A stretch of 64,000 nucleotides of DNA from Brachionus rotundiformis (taxonomy: Eukaryota > Rotifera > Eurotatoria > Ploima > Brachionidae), in NCBI GenBank assembly GCA_016802295.1, contig JAESIW010000118.1, positions 9,727 through 73,726 on the forward strand, read 5' to 3'. Shown piece by piece: positions 8,973 to 20,671 of the stretch. Under the pieces are notes generated by a model that made no database searches, had not been told where the DNA came from, and worked only from the letters and a program-made list of their open reading frames with translations. The position numbers and the translations under genes were made by a program. Positions within the stretch are counted from its first letter, which is position 1; each line of letters begins with the position of its first letter.

Positions 8973-10748
8973 ATGGCTAACGAAGCATACCTCTTGGAGA
9001 AGAAAGTGAATTTGACTATTAAATTTCAAAATTACTAACCCACAATTAACTTTTTAGCTCAGTCATGAAAATAAATTTGATGAAATCGATGATGAAATTG
9101 AAACTAAAGAGCTAAAGGCTATTTTGGAAAGTAAGTAGAAATAAACCGAACAAAAGAAATTTTTCTATGTAATGCATTAGAAATAAAGCTCTTCATAAAA
9201 ATTATTTTTAAAATCAATTTTAAAAAAATTTTTTTGAAATTATTTCAAATAAAAAACTAAAAAAATACCTAAGATATCAACTGATAAAGATCATCGTCAA
9301 ATAGTACGTTTAAGTAAAAAGTAACTTAAATGAAATGTTTAGAACTGAAAAAAACTTTTAAATATCCTAAAAAGCAATTTGGAATTGACAAATTGCAAAA
9401 AGTAAATCTGAATAGAGTTCGAAAACAAAGTCCCCTAAAAAATTAACAAAATAAAAGCTAGAAAAAGTTTAGTCTCAATGTAAAACCATTGACTAAATCT
9501 AAATTTGGACAAAAATGTTCACTGGCTGAATGCTTACTAAATGACTAAATGGTTTTTTATTTAGTCATAAATAACGATAATTAAAAATCAAGCATCCGTT
9601 CCTAAACTCTTTCACACTAACAATACTGTGTTTAGCAAAAAAACACAAGCTAGATTTATTTTCAAGCTAGTTTTAAAAAATGCTCTTGATTATTAGCGCT
9701 TTTTCAACTCTTATCGAGCAAACACATTCGACTAAAATTTTTAAGCCAAACATTCTATAAGAAAATAACTTCATTTCGAATTTGAAAAAACCACAAATTT
9801 TAAAATTTTTCAGCCATGTTGCAAACGTTTTCAATTTAAATCTTTTTCCTTTTTTTTTGAAATTATTTAATTTGGCCTAATCAGGAATGAATCAATCAAG
9901 TCAGATAGCTTCCAATATTGGAACTAGTGAGTTAAGTTGTTTTATCTATTACTTAATATTGTGTTATTTTAAAGCATTATTCATTATCCTTTTTATTTTT
10001 TAATAATTGATTTTGTTTAAGCGTTAAATGGTTTAAATGCAAAAATGAACCAGAATTTTACTGAAATGGACAAGAAATTTAATAAACTAAGCAGCATGGT
10101 CAAAGGGCAACAAAAGAGTATATTTTATTAAATGCATTTTATAAAATTTAACAATTATCCTTTTTTTTCTTGTAGATCTTGAAAAATTGAACTCGAATGT
10201 TAAATTCATGAATCTACTCGATGAAAGGCTTAAAAAAATTGAAAATTCAGAATGTAGCTCCTCAAAAAAAAGTAAATGTTTAAATTCTATTTTCAGATTA
10301 TCCTTAAATGTTCATCAATGAGAAAAGACTCCCCCTAAAATCCCTCTCAAATTAATTTATAATTTATTTTACATTTAATTTATTTATTTTATTAATATCT
10401 ATTTTTATTATTAGCGTATCAGCGGGATTACAATAGACAAATAAATTGTAAACTTTAAATTAATTAATTTAATTCTTTTTTTTAAATTATTTTAGTGATT
10501 TCATCAAGTTTAGAAATTCTTTCAAAATGGTCACTAAATCCTAAGATAATAAGTAAAATTTTTATTTTTTTTAGAGTTTCATCAATTTTACAATTAATAT
10601 TATACAAACAAAAAATTGTAAATCAAGTGTTAAATTTTTCTTTATTTTAGATTCTAGTCGAGTATGTGAGATCGTCATTTCAGCTTCAATGTTGTTTCTA
10701 GCAGTCTGTATGCTTATTGTATGCATCCTGATGTATTTCAAAAATTAA
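8973..10748 (+). CDS. Tail-anchored coiled-coil protein, eight exons, family unknown
   Basis: Eight exons join in phase: 8973-9005, 9058-9130, 9885-9926, 10022-10117, 10176-10271, 10415-10447, 10496-10552, 10651-10748, giving 175 residues. All seven introns have GT..AG ends; five of the seven are about 50-145 nt, the second is 754 nt and the last 98 nt. All but the first are phase 1. The protein starts MANEAYLLEKK, has an acidic helix (residues 12-35), a heptad-like region (about 40-110) with MNQNFTEMDKKFNKLSSM and FMNLLDERLKKIEN, a short Arg/Tyr linker, and one C-terminal membrane span of about 22 residues ending YFKN at the stop, the layout of a tail-anchored cytosolic-facing protein. Exons 4 and 5 are both exactly 96 nt. 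It looks SNARE- or adaptor-like in architecture, but the coiled coil is not next to the membrane and I cannot name a family. No frame damage is seen despite its place among repeats. Confidence 0.75.
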
Positions 10749-10962
10749 TTGGAAAATTCATTTAACTTGAACATATTAATAACCTATTAAATAAACTGAT
10801 TTTATTTAATAAAATTATTCTATTAATTTTAATTTTGAATTTTTTGATGCTGAAAAAAAATGATCGACTTGAGCGGAAATCAAAAGGAATAACCTTTTGC
10901 TCCACAAGGAGTGATAATTTTTCAACATTTACCTTTTCTACATTTGATCTAGGATGTTCTCA
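10749..10962. other. 3' flank of the tail-anchored gene
   Basis: AT-rich sequence with an AATAAA-type signal near 10789-10815. No other feature is seen before the inverted repeat. Confidence 0.35.
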
Positions 10963-11321
10963 ATAGACATCATATATGTGTTGCCAGTCTTAGATGTCAA
11001 ATTTTAAAGATTTTCTATTTATTTGTGTGTCTGTACTTATTTGTGTGTTCTGGAGAAAACGTAGAATCAATTAACATTTAAAAGAAACATTGAAAATCGA
11101 AACCGTAAAAAAAAAACAAAGAATAATTAACATGTTGTTTTTGATACTTTCTGCATACTTTAACATTTTTATGCAAATATTTTGATTATTTCCTCTTTTA
11201 GTTTTTTTTTAGTTTTTTTTTGATAGTCTGAAGAAGCAGTAGTTAAGTACAGACACACAAATAAATAGAAAATCTTTAATAATTGACATCTAAGACTGGC
11301 AACACATATATGATGTCTATA
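10963..11321. repeat. Long inverted repeat, arms about 77 bp, spacer about 204 bp
   Basis: The left arm (10963-11039, ATAGACATCATATATGTG... to ...GTGTCTGTACTTA) is nearly the exact reverse complement of the right arm (11244-11321). Only a few mismatches occur, for example around AATTTTAAAG versus AATTATTAAAG. The spacer holds a partial direct repeat of the inner arm end (TTATTTGTGTGT). Transcription would give a long hairpin. A foldback or MITE-type element, or a hairpin small-RNA source, are both possible. Confidence 0.8.
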
Positions 11322-13180
11322 GAAAATAAATAACTGAATCAGGAAACAATACATCAAATGGGTTAGTTATATGTTAATTGTTTTCTAAAGATGACTATTC
11401 AATATGTTATAGCACCTTTCTGCATGATATTGCCTGAGGTTTTTATTATCTAAATCAATTTTTAGTTAGAATTTGTTTAATTTAATTCAAACAAAACATG
11501 TTCAAAATAAATTTTAGTTTTGTTTAAGAATTCTATTTTTATTTGATAGAAAATTTAATCAAAAATGATTTTATCTATTTTTTAAAAAAAATTCCAAAGC
11601 ATAATTATTATGTCCATTAAAACCTCTCAAAACAGGAAAATGTTCAGTAAATGTTAAAAAATAAGGCGCTAAGAAAAGATGAACTTTTAAAACAAAAATC
11701 ACGATGGAATAATAAAAAAAGACTGTAATCCTTGTAAGGCAAACATTTTTGATATTCAGCTTCTTGATCATAATAATTTACAAAAACGCCTTCACCAAGT
11801 AACATCGTAAACAAGAAAAGAAAAACAAAGAAAAAATACAAATAATATAAAGCATTTGGTCCAAATGGTAATTTGCTTTGAAATCAGACATCAAAAATTA
11901 GTGTCAAAACGTTTTTTCAAAAATGTATTTGCTGACTGCGTACACAAATCATTTTTCAGTCATTTCACTTGCGTAATTCATTTCATATGTGATAAATATT
12001 GCGTCCTTAAAAGTTTGAGGTTTATTAGAATTCAGACACGGTTTTAACGCTTTTAGCTCTATCAGACTGCCTCGGAAGAACCAGATTTAATTTTCTTCGC
12101 TAATTGGTCTGATATTTTGGTCAGGTACCGTCGTAAATTATTATATTGAAATCATATTATTTGAAATCTTTATTGATATTTATTGATCCATTTTTATTGA
12201 AATCTTCAGTTTGAGTCAGTTCTCAGGTTTTCCTTTCAAAAATAATCTATTCATTGCTTTATATTCCTCAGTTACATAACATGAAATTAACATTTTCTTC
12301 TCAGTTGTTCTAAGCTTTTAATGTAAACCTTCAATTATGCTGAATGTGATTTGATTGTAGGTTATGTGTTTTTGATTCTTCTTTATTTTTTCTTTTGATT
12401 ATTTTGTTATTATTTATTCGGCTAATAGAGACAATTTACTAATAAATTAGTACACCTCTTTATTTGTGTTTTTAACTCGATGTACCAGATCCATACAGGT
12501 CTGAAACATTTTAAAATAAAGCTTTTCTCGTCCCTAAGTGTCTTAAATCATTGTAAATGTTTTCTTATTCTCTCCTTGCAAAAGCGTGGTCTAAAATGTG
12601 TAGAATAGCATTCACAACATCGTTATGGACACTAGTATTCACATATTAATCGCAAGCATTCTCATTTTTTAGATATGAAGAATAGGACTTATTTAATCAT
12701 CTGTTTTTAATTTTAAATTTTAAATTAAAAAAATTAAATCCTAATCAGCCCAGTCGCACCACATATAAGAGACACTCAAAGAGAAAATCCCATTTGGTCG
12801 CCACGTTGACAAACTCAATCCAGTATGGAAGGATAATGACTCAATCTAATAGATATTAATTTTCTTGTGTTGGCTTCATTTGGTTACAAAAAGAAGGCAT
12901 CGGACGCCGATCCAAGTTAAGGCGTGCACTGGCCCAACCAAAGCCTGTATTCTTAATTTCATCTCAATGAAACATAGAATTAAAAATGAATAACAAGTTG
13001 ATTTACCTTAATAGGTCGAGATAGAAGTGAGCAAAAAAGAAAAGAGGTTTTGAACAAATTCAAAAATTTGGACTCATTGGTTGCTCTTCTGAGGATTTTA
13101 AAAAACATCAGAAGATGGAGATCATTTCCATCTTAATAGAATAAAGTTTATTTTGTAAAAATTTCAGAAGCATCATCAAT
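11322..13180. other. Intergenic accessory stretch with a GC-richer patch
   Basis: Most of this is AT-rich with no convincing gene. Overlapping minus-strand frames at 11571-11841 are hydrophobic (one begins MYFFFVFLFLFTMLLGEG) but lack support. A GC-richer patch at about 12755-12985, containing GGCATCGGACGCCGATCC, differs from its surroundings and may be an old transposon or RNA-gene relic. I cannot identify it. Confidence 0.4.
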
Positions 13181-13396
13181 TTGGAAAATTTAGCTGGCTT
13201 ACAACAAAATCCGAACCAGTCAATTATGGATTATGATGAATCAATAAAAGCCGTGATGAAAAAATTGTTCCCAAATGCTAACGATCAAAAAAAGTTATAT
13301 TCTTATCAAGTATCATATTCTTTCAAAAAAAAAACCTCAAACATCGAACAATTTGATTTACTTTCAACTGACTCTCTTGAAATATCTACACAATAG
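13181..13396 (+). pseudogene. Possible gag-like fragment
   Basis: A 71-codon frame containing LQQNPNQSIMDYDESIKAVM and KKLFPNANDQKK resembles the C-terminal capsid helices of Ty3/gypsy gag (Q-x-P-x-E-S-V-x-x-Y-x-x-x-L-x-x-L ... P). It has no partner domains nearby. Weak call; chance resemblance is possible. Confidence 0.3.
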
Positions 13397-13983
13397 ACAA
13401 TAGACATAAATCAAAGCATTTAATTTATATTTTTAAATTTGAATTAAATATTCCATTTTAAATTACTAATTGCTTTATTATTATTTGAAACAATAGCTTT
13501 TGGATAATTTTATGTTTTAAAAGAAAGTTACAAGTTTTTTTTGATTATAATTGCAGATTTGAAGATCAACTAGATAAAATTTCTTTATTGTTAAATTCCA
13601 GTCATTGCTGTTAAGATGTTAGAAAACGAAATGACCGTCTTCTCCAAAAATCTTATTTTATCTTGTTAGATAGTCCAAACAAAGTTCCTAAGTTTTGTAT
13701 TTTGATTAAAAAAAATTAAATCTTCATTTTTGAAAGAGATGAATCCTCATAGAATTCATAGAAAAGATTTTGTAGCTTTTATTTTATTTTTTTCACTAAA
13801 TTTCTATTTTTTTAATAAAGACTATCATCATGACGATATAAAGATACTACACTGTAATTTTATTTAACTGATTTAAATTTCTAAAATATAAAATGCATAT
13901 ATTTCTGCAGTTAAAAAAATAATATTATTTTTTATATTATCAATTTATTTTTTACAAACGAGTATTTAGATTTTTTTCTTTAG
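13397..13983. other. Intergenic stretch upstream of RPS25
   Basis: AT-rich, no recognisable gene. It ends in a strong splice acceptor (TTTTTTTCTTTAG at 13971-13983) 13 bases before the RPS25 start codon. Confidence 0.5.
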
Positions 13984-13996
13984 AACAAAAACTCTA

Positions 13997-14460
13997 ATGG
14001 TAATATTTTTTTCTGTTTATTTATCCAATTTAATCAAATTAATCAAAAAAAAGGCTAACAAACCGAAAGATAATGCCTCAAAAGGTAAAGCTAAACCAGC
14101 GAAAGATTCTGGTGGTGGTGGTAGCAAGCAAAAAAAGAAGAAATGGTCAAAAGGAAAAACACGAGATAAACTAAACAATTTGGTTTTATTTGACAAACCG
14201 ACATATGAAAAATTTCTTAAAGAAGTACCAACATATAAATTGATTACTCCTTCTGTTGTCTCAGAACGTCTTAAAGTTAGAGGTTCGTTAGCAAGAGCTG
14301 CTTTAAAAGAACTCCTAGCTAAAAGTATTATATTAAATTTAAATTTATTCTTTAATACTAAAATATTTCTTTAGATTTAATAAGAACTGTTTCACGACAT
14401 AGTAAACAAGAAATTTACACAAAAATTGAACGGGAAACTGAAGCCTCAGCAGAAAAATAA
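13997..14460 (+). CDS. RPS25: 40S ribosomal protein S25 (eS25)
   Basis: Small-subunit ribosomal protein eS25, a component of the 40S head region. The model has three coding parts: the ATG alone at 13997-13999, then 14054-14324 and 14375-14460, giving 119 residues. The conserved core reads KKKKWSKGKTRDKLNNLVLF ... LKEVPTYKLITPSVVSERLK and GSLARAALKELL, followed by LIRTVSRHSKQEIYTK. The N-terminal tail is Lys/Ala/Gly-rich as usual. The first intron (54 nt) is a multiple of three and open, so read-through would add 18 residues, but the spliced start MANKPKD fits the family better. The second intron is 50 nt. Upstream, an acceptor at 13981-13983 makes the start exon only 16 nt long (13984-13999). 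Convergent with CPSF1, 207 bp apart. Confidence 0.93.
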
Positions 14461-14667
14461 ACTAAAATATTTATTTTAGTTATATTAAAAAATAAATATT
14501 TAAAAAAATTAATTTTTTACCAAATCCTTATCAGTAATTTAAAAAATTTATTTATAGTAAATTAATTAATTAAATACGAAAAAATAATGATAGAAATACG
14601 ATTTAGTTAATTTTATTTCTGAAATAATTTTTATATTTTTTGATTAATTTTTTAAAAATCAATGTAA

Positions 14668-17600
14668 TTAAAAATGACAAGTTAACTGAAACACTTCCGT
14701 TAAGTCATCTAGAAGTTGATCACAACTGGCCTTTATTTTTTTAGCAATTTCATTCCTCTCTAAATAACTCATATTAAAAAATTCGAATAATAAATCACCA
14801 TCAAGAACATTTCTTGGAAAATTAATAATTGTATAGAACAATTCTTTACGTTTTCCTTTATACATTCTGTAAGATTTAGGATTTAAGCCAGCATACTGTT
14901 GTTTCATTGCTATGATTGAATTTTGAAGCATAAAAAGCCTTAGTGAGGTTTTACTGCTTATTGGAAGTATAAACCCGATTCCACCGTCAAGATTTGCTTA
15001 AAAAAATTGCAATAACATGACGATTGAATTTTTTTCAAATTATTTAATTTTAAAAATTAAAAAGGAATTAAAAAGAAAACTTACTACAATAGGTTACTTG
15101 TCTTTTTTCAGCAACACTTGCTTTTTTATCGATATTTGGATCGTTGACTCGACATTTTAATCTAAACATTGAATTAATTTTTGATCCAATGTTAAATTCT
15201 GCTTTTTTTATTAACCATGCACCTCCTTGGTTATCATGAGCTTAGAATTTTAATAATTTTAAATCGTTCAAGTTTTAATATGCAATTTTAACTTACAGTC
15301 ATTTTGGTAAGCAAAGATACTTATGTTGCTTTCTGAGTCTGATGCTTTGTATTTTTTTAAATAAAATTATAACTAAACTATAAAAATTACCTATAAATCC
15401 AAGATTCGAATTATCAACGTAATATTCACAAGCATATACATCAATTAAATGTTTATCCTTAAAAAAAATTCAATCGAAAACTTCTCAATTTAATGTGAAA
15501 AGCAAACTTTTGCAACAAAAGATAATTTCGTATATTCACTTTGAAACCTTATTAATGAAATACTTTTATGTAAATCTGCCACCAATACAAAATTCTTTAA
15601 AGTAATCATTCTATGAATATAAAAGCTACAGTCAATGAAAGCTTTGCCAATAAGCTCATTATTTTTAAACTCCCATATAAATATCTTTTGACCAACACAA
15701 CCGATCAAATGTGCATTTACAGAGTCTATGCAAGTTACAGGTCCTTTTTGTTCTTTTTCATAAATTAATTTTAATTTAGTATTCGTAAGGGGTTTATCTG
15801 GTTCAGGTACTGTTTCAATTATATCAAATATAATAATTCTTCCTCTGGAATTAACATCTTCTGAATAGCAAAAAATTGTTGAAACAACAAGATATGATCT
15901 AAGACCTGATGTATGCCCTTCATATGGTAAATCGACTATCTTTAAACAGCTTATATGTTCCCATTCACTTAGTTGATATTTTCCATAAGGAAGCTCCTCC
16001 CATTCAATTGAATTATATAGCTGAATAAAAAATTGACTCCTATTTGGATAGATAAAATTTTCTTCTTTTTGAAATTCTGCTATTTCTTTATCCTCTTCGC
16101 CTAATTGCATTAATTTTTCAGTTTCTTCGTATTGACTATAAGAAACAACATATGTTTTACTTTCTTCATGATAACTAATGAAATTGACTGTTTGTCGAAT
16201 TTGAATTTTTTTCAATATCCAAGGGAAATCGTAAAAAACCTGGGATTTACCTTTACAGTCATCAAGTGGTAATGTGCAAATCCTTATATCATAATTTCTA
16301 TTGATATAAACAAAACCAGACATTGTAATTGAGCTATTTTTAAATTGAGCAAAACTTGTAATTGGAAAATTAATATCTTTCCATATTGGATGTGCTGTCA
16401 ATCCAGAACGGCTGGTATTAAATACGAGATAAGAAGAAAGTGAAGAACCAATAATGGCAAAACCATTAAATGAAGACAAATTGTCAAATTTCCTTAAGAA
16501 GGGTGTTTCGATTGTACGTTGATTTTGCTGGATTTCAATTTTTTTTTGTTTTGGTTTTTTATCTCTAATGAGAATTTCGTGGTTAATTTTTTTTAAAATT
16601 AGATTTTCTCTTAACTCATAAATTATCAAATCTTCCTCTATACGTGCTACTATTAACGGTCTTGAATGATCTGAGCCATGGGGAACAATCAAAATTTCAT
16701 AAACATGAGCATTTATATTTCTGACATTTTCAATTGGATTAATTAAATTTAAAATTTTAAGAGCATGATTAAAATTCATTATATTAAATTCAAGTTTTAA
16801 ACTATTTAAATTATATATCAATAAATTTCCTTCCAATGACACTAAAAATAACTTAAAACTAGATTTTTTTACTTCATTTGTATTTTTTGGTATTTGGTTT
16901 TTTGCTATAATAGAATTTGTTGAATTTGAATTAATTGGATTCTTTTCAGTTAAAAGGCGGTTAATATAATCATTAGGAGAAGTTAATTTAGAGTCTGCAC
17001 ATGAGCTTCCGTAAAGAATTTCGTCTTCGTCATCAATATAATTTGGATCTATTTCATTAAAGACTTTTTCTTCAACACTTGCTTTTTTAATATCGTCAAG
17101 TTCTATATTTTCAATTTGAACCTCATTTTTTGCCAATATTCCAGTTGTATCTTCATAAAAACCAAAACAACTTACTGATTCATTGCATTTTATATCTATT
17201 TGTTGCAAATATTGATTATATTTATCAAATTTTAATATGAATAATTTATGATTTTCATCCAAGATGCCAATATAAGAGTCCAAAACATAAACATTTTTTA
17301 CAACTTGTTGGGTTAATTTTTTTAAATCATAAGATTCGACAATGTTAATCGACGATTCTTTTTTATAAACATAAATTTTATTGATTGTTACTTGAATTAT
17401 ATATTTATTGTTATCTACATTAGTTACAAATAAACTTGGCTCTTTAATTGCAAAAACGCAACTTTCTTTTTCTAATTCAGTTATTTCATTTCCAATTTGT
17501 AAAATTACAGTTGAATCTATTTTAGAGAGGAATAAGTAATTTACTAAATATTCATTAAATTCTGAACTATCCAATAAATTTACAGACCAAATGTCAATAA

Positions 17601-19223
17601 TATCTTGAATTTGAAATGTTGCTATAATGTCCGGTCTTATACTTCTCTGCAAGATAGATATTGAGCCATTTTTTGTATATCCACTGGAAGTTACAATATC
17701 AATATGATTTAATTGAATTGAATTATATGAGTCATTTTGGGTTATATATTCACTTAAATCTCCAACAGATTCACCTATTATAGAATTTCCACATGGGGCT
17801 ATATTTAAGATCACATCACAAATTTCAAATAAATAATTTAAATGCCTTTTGCTTTCATCAATAAGATTTTCTCCAATATCTTTTGAAAAAACTAATGTTT
17901 CGCTTAAATTCTGCTTCTCTAGATCATATTCTTGTTCAATTATGGAAAACTTAAGTAAAATAGAATTTCCCAAACGAGATCCAACAAATAAATAATCATC
18001 AAAGCACTTTGTCATTCCAGTTGAAATTACTGAATTAACACATTTTTCAATTTTAAAACTACGAATGCTTCTTAATGATTCCGAATCAGTTAACAATGTT
18101 ATAATATACAATTCACCACCTTGTTATTAAATAAATTTAAAGATCATTTATAAGTTTGATAAATTTTAAGAATTAGATAAATTTTCTAAAACTAAATTAT
18201 ATCTAAAATTTAAAAATTACCTTTTAATGATACACAAACTTTGTTGTGTGAAATGAATAAAGCTTGACTTGAGTCTAGTGTAATTTTTAGGCTTTCAAAA
18301 TGAGTTTTGAAAGGATAATGACTAGTGTTTCTTGCTATTGAATTTAAAGATACTGCATATGATGGTACACTTTGATTTATGTAAATGAGACTGTTTACTG
18401 CAAAAATAAGTACACCACCAATTGGATCGGGAACAGCATAAGATTTAAGACAATCAGAGGGTAATTTTTCGACTGGCCAAATAATTGGATGAGTTTTTTG
18501 ATTTAAATTTAATGACAAAGCCACGCTATTACAAGTATCCTTTTTGATTGCATATCTGCCGACCCATGTCATATTTGATTCACATAAAATAAATAAAGTT
18601 GGTTCATAATAACCATGCAAAAATTCGATATCTATTATTCGCATTTCTAGCCAATTATCAACTTTTTTCAAATCGATTGTATAGCTAGATAAGCTTTTGG
18701 AATTTGTTTCATAATTTCCATCATTAGTGTCGGTTATTTCATGACTAGAAGTAAAAGGAATAACAACTAATTTAAAACCATATATAAGCATACAAGCACA
18801 TCTCATATTCGGATCAACTTTTAGAATTGGATCGTATATATTGTAATAAATTCCTTCTGAATCGATTTCATCCTCAAAATAATGAATTGACAATGTTATC
18901 AAATCACATAATTTTTCATCATATTCAACTATAGATAGTTTAGCATCTTTAAAAGCTATAATTAAAGAATCTTTGTTCATATTTCCATAACGACAAGATT
19001 TAATACATGATATTGTACCATATAGATAAAACGATTCAACAAGTTCTAGCTTATTCTTGATTGGTGTTACATTTAGATCAATTTTACTAGTATAAAATTT
19101 ATAAACATTCAAGCGATTTACGCTTGTTGTTATTAAATTGTTTTCAAATGAGGAACGAAAATTACAATATACTGAATTTTCGATTCCTGTTGGTGGATGA
19201 ACTGTTTTGTACAAACTATGCAT
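14668..19223 (-). CDS. CPSF1: Cleavage and polyadenylation specificity factor subunit 1 (CPSF160)
   Basis: Large scaffold of the CPSF complex, which recognises the AAUAAA signal and positions 3'-end cleavage and polyadenylation in the nucleus. Six exons in transcript order: 19223-18221, 18119-15508, 15457-15391, 15344-15297, 15240-15085, 14996-14668; 1404 residues, close to the animal norm of about 1440. The N-terminus MHSLYKTVHPPTGIENSVYC, the LSIVEYDEK and HGYYEPTLF motifs, SRLGNSILLKFS at the start of the second beta-propeller, and the C-terminal LDGGIGFILP and FPRNVLDGDLLFEFF identify it. A low-complexity Asn/Ser/Asp insert is present around residues 690-750. The introns are 47-107 nt. 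A splice-acceptor-like TTTTTTTTAAAAG lies directly before the ATG. Next gene upstream on the same strand is LAMTOR1. Confidence 0.95.
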
Positions 19224-19484
19224 CTTTTAAAAAAAATTTAAGACAATATTAAATCTATTTAAATCAATTAAAAAATATATCATAGTCTATGATATATTTT
19301 TAGTTTAAATTCCTGATATAGACTCACTACGTCTATAAAGTAAAAACACTACTAATAAAAAATTTTTCTCATTATTTATTTTTTGAAAATAAACTTAATC
19401 AACCCATTAAATAAAATATTAAAAATTTTTTTTTTTTTAAGAAAATATCGGTATTAATATTATTTAAATGAAAAAATAAAAGTT

Positions 19485-20102
19485 TTAAATATTAATTGGT
19501 TTAAAATCAAATGCTACATTATCGGGAACGTGTAAACTAAAGTTATTAATACAATTCCAAGCCTCTTGAGCCATTTGATTAATAAATTTAATGTCTTCAG
19601 GAAATGGTGGCTGGGCGGATAGAACACTAAAAGGAGCAGTAACACCATCTGGCAGAGAAAGCTGCTGTTTGCTTAAATTAGGTTCTAATAGACCTTTCAT
19701 TTTCAAAGGCAAATCTTGTACACCATCCAGTTGATCTGATGAGAACTGCATTAAATCAGAAGATTGAAGAGCTGATCTTTGTTCAAATGCAGACACATGT
19801 ATTACTTCACTAAGAATTTTTTCAATTATTTGATTTTCTTGGGAAAGAGTATTAAGATTATTTTGAAATATCTTGTTATGGTTTTGGACATTTTGTTCAT
19901 CAGTTTCAACATGCTGATAGCCTTCTGAAACATTCAAACCACCATTAAAAGCTGAACTTATTGGTTGATTTAGATTCAAATTTCCTTGTGATATATTTGA
20001 TTCAACAAAACGCGATTTCTGTTCGTTTGATAAAAGTCTTGTTCTTTCATCATTTATTTCTTGGTCATTTTGACTTGAATGCTTTGGGCAACAACATCCC
20101 AT
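19485..20102 (-). CDS. LAMTOR1: Ragulator subunit LAMTOR1 (p18)
   Basis: LAMTOR1 anchors the Ragulator complex to lysosomes, where it recruits Rag GTPases and mTORC1. The single-exon protein (205 residues) starts MGCCCPKH: Gly2 is a myristoylation site and Cys3-5 are candidate palmitoylation sites, the family's membrane anchor. I chose the ATG at 20102 because this motif must be N-terminal. The family's ERTRLL dileucine-like motif follows at residues 18-25. The C-terminal half keeps the conserved helix with VIHVSAFEQ and the final region with FINQMAQEAWNCINNF. It is about 40 residues longer than the human protein (161) because of a Gln/Asn-rich middle (residues 35-105). Confidence 0.9.
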   Translation of the reverse strand: MGCCCPKHSSQNDQEINDERTRLLSNEQKSRFVESNISQGNLNLNQPISSAFNGGLNVSEGYQHVETDEQNVQNHNKIFQNNLNTLSQENQIIEKILSEVIHVSAFEQRSALQSSDLMQFSSDQLDGVQDLPLKMKGLLEPNLSKQQLSLPDGVTAPFSVLSAQPPFPEDIKFINQMAQEAWNCINNFSLHVPDNVAFDFKPINI

Positions 20103-20671
20103 TTTTCTCAAAGTTGTAAAAAATTAAATCAAATTTTAAAATGATATGATCTTTTACTTAAATGATATTTTATATTTAATTGAATAAAATAAATATATAT
20201 GCATACAATTTTTTTGTCTTAAGAAATAATAAAATTAAGGTAACATTATATAATTAACCATATTTTTAAAAGATTACTTTTTTGAATGAATTAAGTATAA
20301 TCAAATTTAAATTTCTATAATAATTAATATTAATTCTTAATTATTTTTTTACTTTCGTTAAATTTCTTTTATTTTTATTTGCTCATAATTTTTTTATAAG
20401 ATAAAGAGATTTTTAAAATATTATTTGTTAATTGATAAGTAATAAACAACTCTTCTATATAAAGAAAAAAATTAGTATTATAAAATCTACTAAGTTTTTT
20501 ATTTAATTAGTCTTTTAAAATGTTTTAATGATTTTTTTTAAATAATAAATTAATAAAGAATAAATACAATTTGATCAATTATAAAAAATTTTTGTAATAA
20601 TTAGTTTTTGTTTTAAGATTTTTACGTTGTTATTGTACGATATTTAATTGTTTTGTCTTGAGAAAAGATTA
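20103..20671. other. Intergenic, AT-rich
   Basis: Very AT-rich spacer between LAMTOR1 and the GckIII kinase, both minus strand. It must hold the LAMTOR1 promoter. Nothing specific is recognisable. Confidence 0.5.

Noticed and set aside
11571..11841. Two overlapping hydrophobic minus-strand frames that look like signal peptide or membrane segments
   Set aside because: They overlap in different frames, lack splice partners and have the T-rich composition that gives hydrophobic translations by chance.
12880..12960. Faint resemblance of CCAAGTTAAGGCGTGC to a 5S rRNA internal region
   Set aside because: Only a short stretch matches, the rest of the 5S structure is absent and no box spacing fits.
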